From the NCBI GenBank assembly GCA_017608775.1, contig JAFCFF010000032.1, forward strand, positions 1 to 6,173: DNA of 6,173 nucleotides, written 5' to 3'. Each line of letters begins with the position of its first letter. The stretch's first letter is position 1. A program made the position numbers and the translations under genes. Of the stretch, positions 5,880-6,173 are shown one piece after another. The DNA comes from Candidatus Iainarchaeum sp. (GTDB lineage: Archaea > Iainarchaeota > Iainarchaeia > Iainarchaeales > JAFCFF01). The notes beneath the pieces were generated by a model, which was given only the letters and a program-made list of their open reading frames with translations, was not told where the DNA came from and searched no databases.

Positions 5880-5884
5880 AGTTT

Positions 5885-5891
5885 CTCACCT
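5885..5891 (-). promoter_or_regulatory. Ribosome binding site of the ThiI-like gene
   Basis: AGGTGAG lies five bases before the GTG at 5879 and matches the archaeal anti-Shine-Dalgarno well. It fixes the start at the GTG and contains an in-frame TGA, excluding a longer protein. Confidence 0.75.
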
Positions 5892-5917
5892 GTTTTTCTC
5901 TTATTTAAGGTTCACTT

Positions 5918-5927
5918 TTTAACTAAA
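5918..5927 (-). promoter_or_regulatory. Candidate TATA box of the ThiI-like operon
   Basis: TTTAGTTAAA on the minus strand would place the transcript start near 5897, leaving a leader of about 18 bases that contains the AGGTGAG site. A TATA-like TTAAATAA (5908-5901) would start the message too close to the GTG to include that site. The nearly symmetric box at 5936-5943 is a further possibility. Confidence 0.3.
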
Positions 5928-5935
5928 CACAAAGA

Positions 5936-5943
5936 TTTATATA
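5936..5943 (+). promoter_or_regulatory. TATA box of the Tyr-rich secreted protein gene
   Basis: TTTATATA is a perfect archaeal TATA element centred about 29 bases before the ATG at 5969. Transcription should begin within a few bases of the start codon. No Shine-Dalgarno sequence is present, consistent with a leaderless or near-leaderless message. Confidence 0.6.
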
Positions 5944-5968
5944 TTTTTCTTTCACCTTAGTTATTAGA

Positions 5969-6173
5969 ATGTTAAGAAAGGTTTTATATTTCATTATTAG
6001 TTTGGTTTTTTTTCTTGTTTTAGCGTTCCCTGGATTTGCTTACTACTATCCTCACTATACTTACTACCATCCAACATACTATCCAGGCTATAACTACTAC
6101 AGCTATTACAGCTATGGAAAAACCGATGGTTATTATTCCTTTTATTCTTCTTCATATAGCTATCCCTACTCTT
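5969..6173 (+). CDS. Secreted tyrosine-rich protein, N-terminal part (3' end outside window)
   Basis: The frame from ATG 5969 stays open to the right edge (68 codons). Residues 1-24 form a clear signal peptide: a short basic start (MLRK), a hydrophobic core (VLYFIISLVFFLVLAF) and a likely cleavage after PGFA. The visible mature part is extraordinary in composition: about 20 of its 44 residues are Tyr, mixed with Ser, Pro, Gly and His in short motifs such as YYYPHY, TYYHPTYYPGY, YYSYYSYG and SSYSYPY. It contains no cysteine and little charge, so it is probably disordered or an adhesive or structural cell-surface segment. A folded domain may follow outside the window. I cannot name a family, and low complexity would make database matches unreliable. 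It has its own TATA box and is divergent from the ThiI-like operon. Confidence 0.8.
   Translation, partial: MLRKVLYFIISLVFFLVLAFPGFAYYYPHYTYYHPTYYPGYNYYSYYSYGKTDGYYSFYSSSYSYPYS

Noticed and set aside
1..6173. tRNA, rRNA, CRISPR array, insertion sequence or inverted-repeat ends
   Set aside because: Both strands were read and no cloverleaf, spaced direct repeats or transposase motifs were seen. All intergenic gaps are under about 100 bases.

Overview
The window looks like a piece of a compact, AT-rich archaeal chromosome, most likely from a small-genome (DPANN-type) lineage; the lineage is inference. The archaeal assignment rests on a ribosomal protein eL42 (L44e) gene, a family absent from bacteria, on TATA boxes about 25 bases ahead of several start codons (leaderless or near-leaderless transcripts), and on an adenosine-specific-kinase family protein common in archaea. 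Genes are tightly packed on both strands. No gap exceeds about 100 bases, and I see no RNA gene, mobile element or CRISPR array.

Layout: (1) 1-2248, minus strand: the N-terminal 749 residues of an SMC chromosome-condensation ATPase. The ORF is open to the left edge, so the C-terminal head with the signature motif and Walker B is outside. (2) 2342-3121, minus: a phenylalanine-rich membrane protein with about six helices, unidentified. (3) 3191-3475, plus: eL42, divergent from gene 2 and apparently sharing one near-symmetric TATA box with it. (4) 3527-4408, plus: an unrecognised protein with an N-terminal winged-helix-like region. (5) 4395-4874, minus: adenosine-specific kinase family protein, overlapping gene 4 tail to tail by 14 bases. 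(6) 5238-5879 and 4937-5233, minus: a two-gene operon of a THUMP-less ThiI-type PP-loop protein followed by a 98-residue protein with a faint TBP-like sequence pattern; the second gene's Shine-Dalgarno sequence contains the first gene's stop codon. (7) 5969 to the right edge, plus: start of a secreted protein that is almost half tyrosine after its signal peptide.

The genes are mostly unrelated in function. The one clear functional unit is the ThiI-like/small-protein pair. Its PP-loop protein keeps the ATP-binding motif and the ThiI GDSLxQVASQTLENL motif, but has Asn at both positions of the CxxC pair used for sulfur transfer in archaeal ThiI. A specialised or repurposed thiolation or adenylation system is the best candidate here for something undescribed. 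Two translation modes coexist: leaderless starts (smc, the membrane protein, the winged-helix gene and perhaps the Tyr-rich protein) and Shine-Dalgarno starts of GGTGA or GAGG type (both operon genes, eL42 and probably the kinase).
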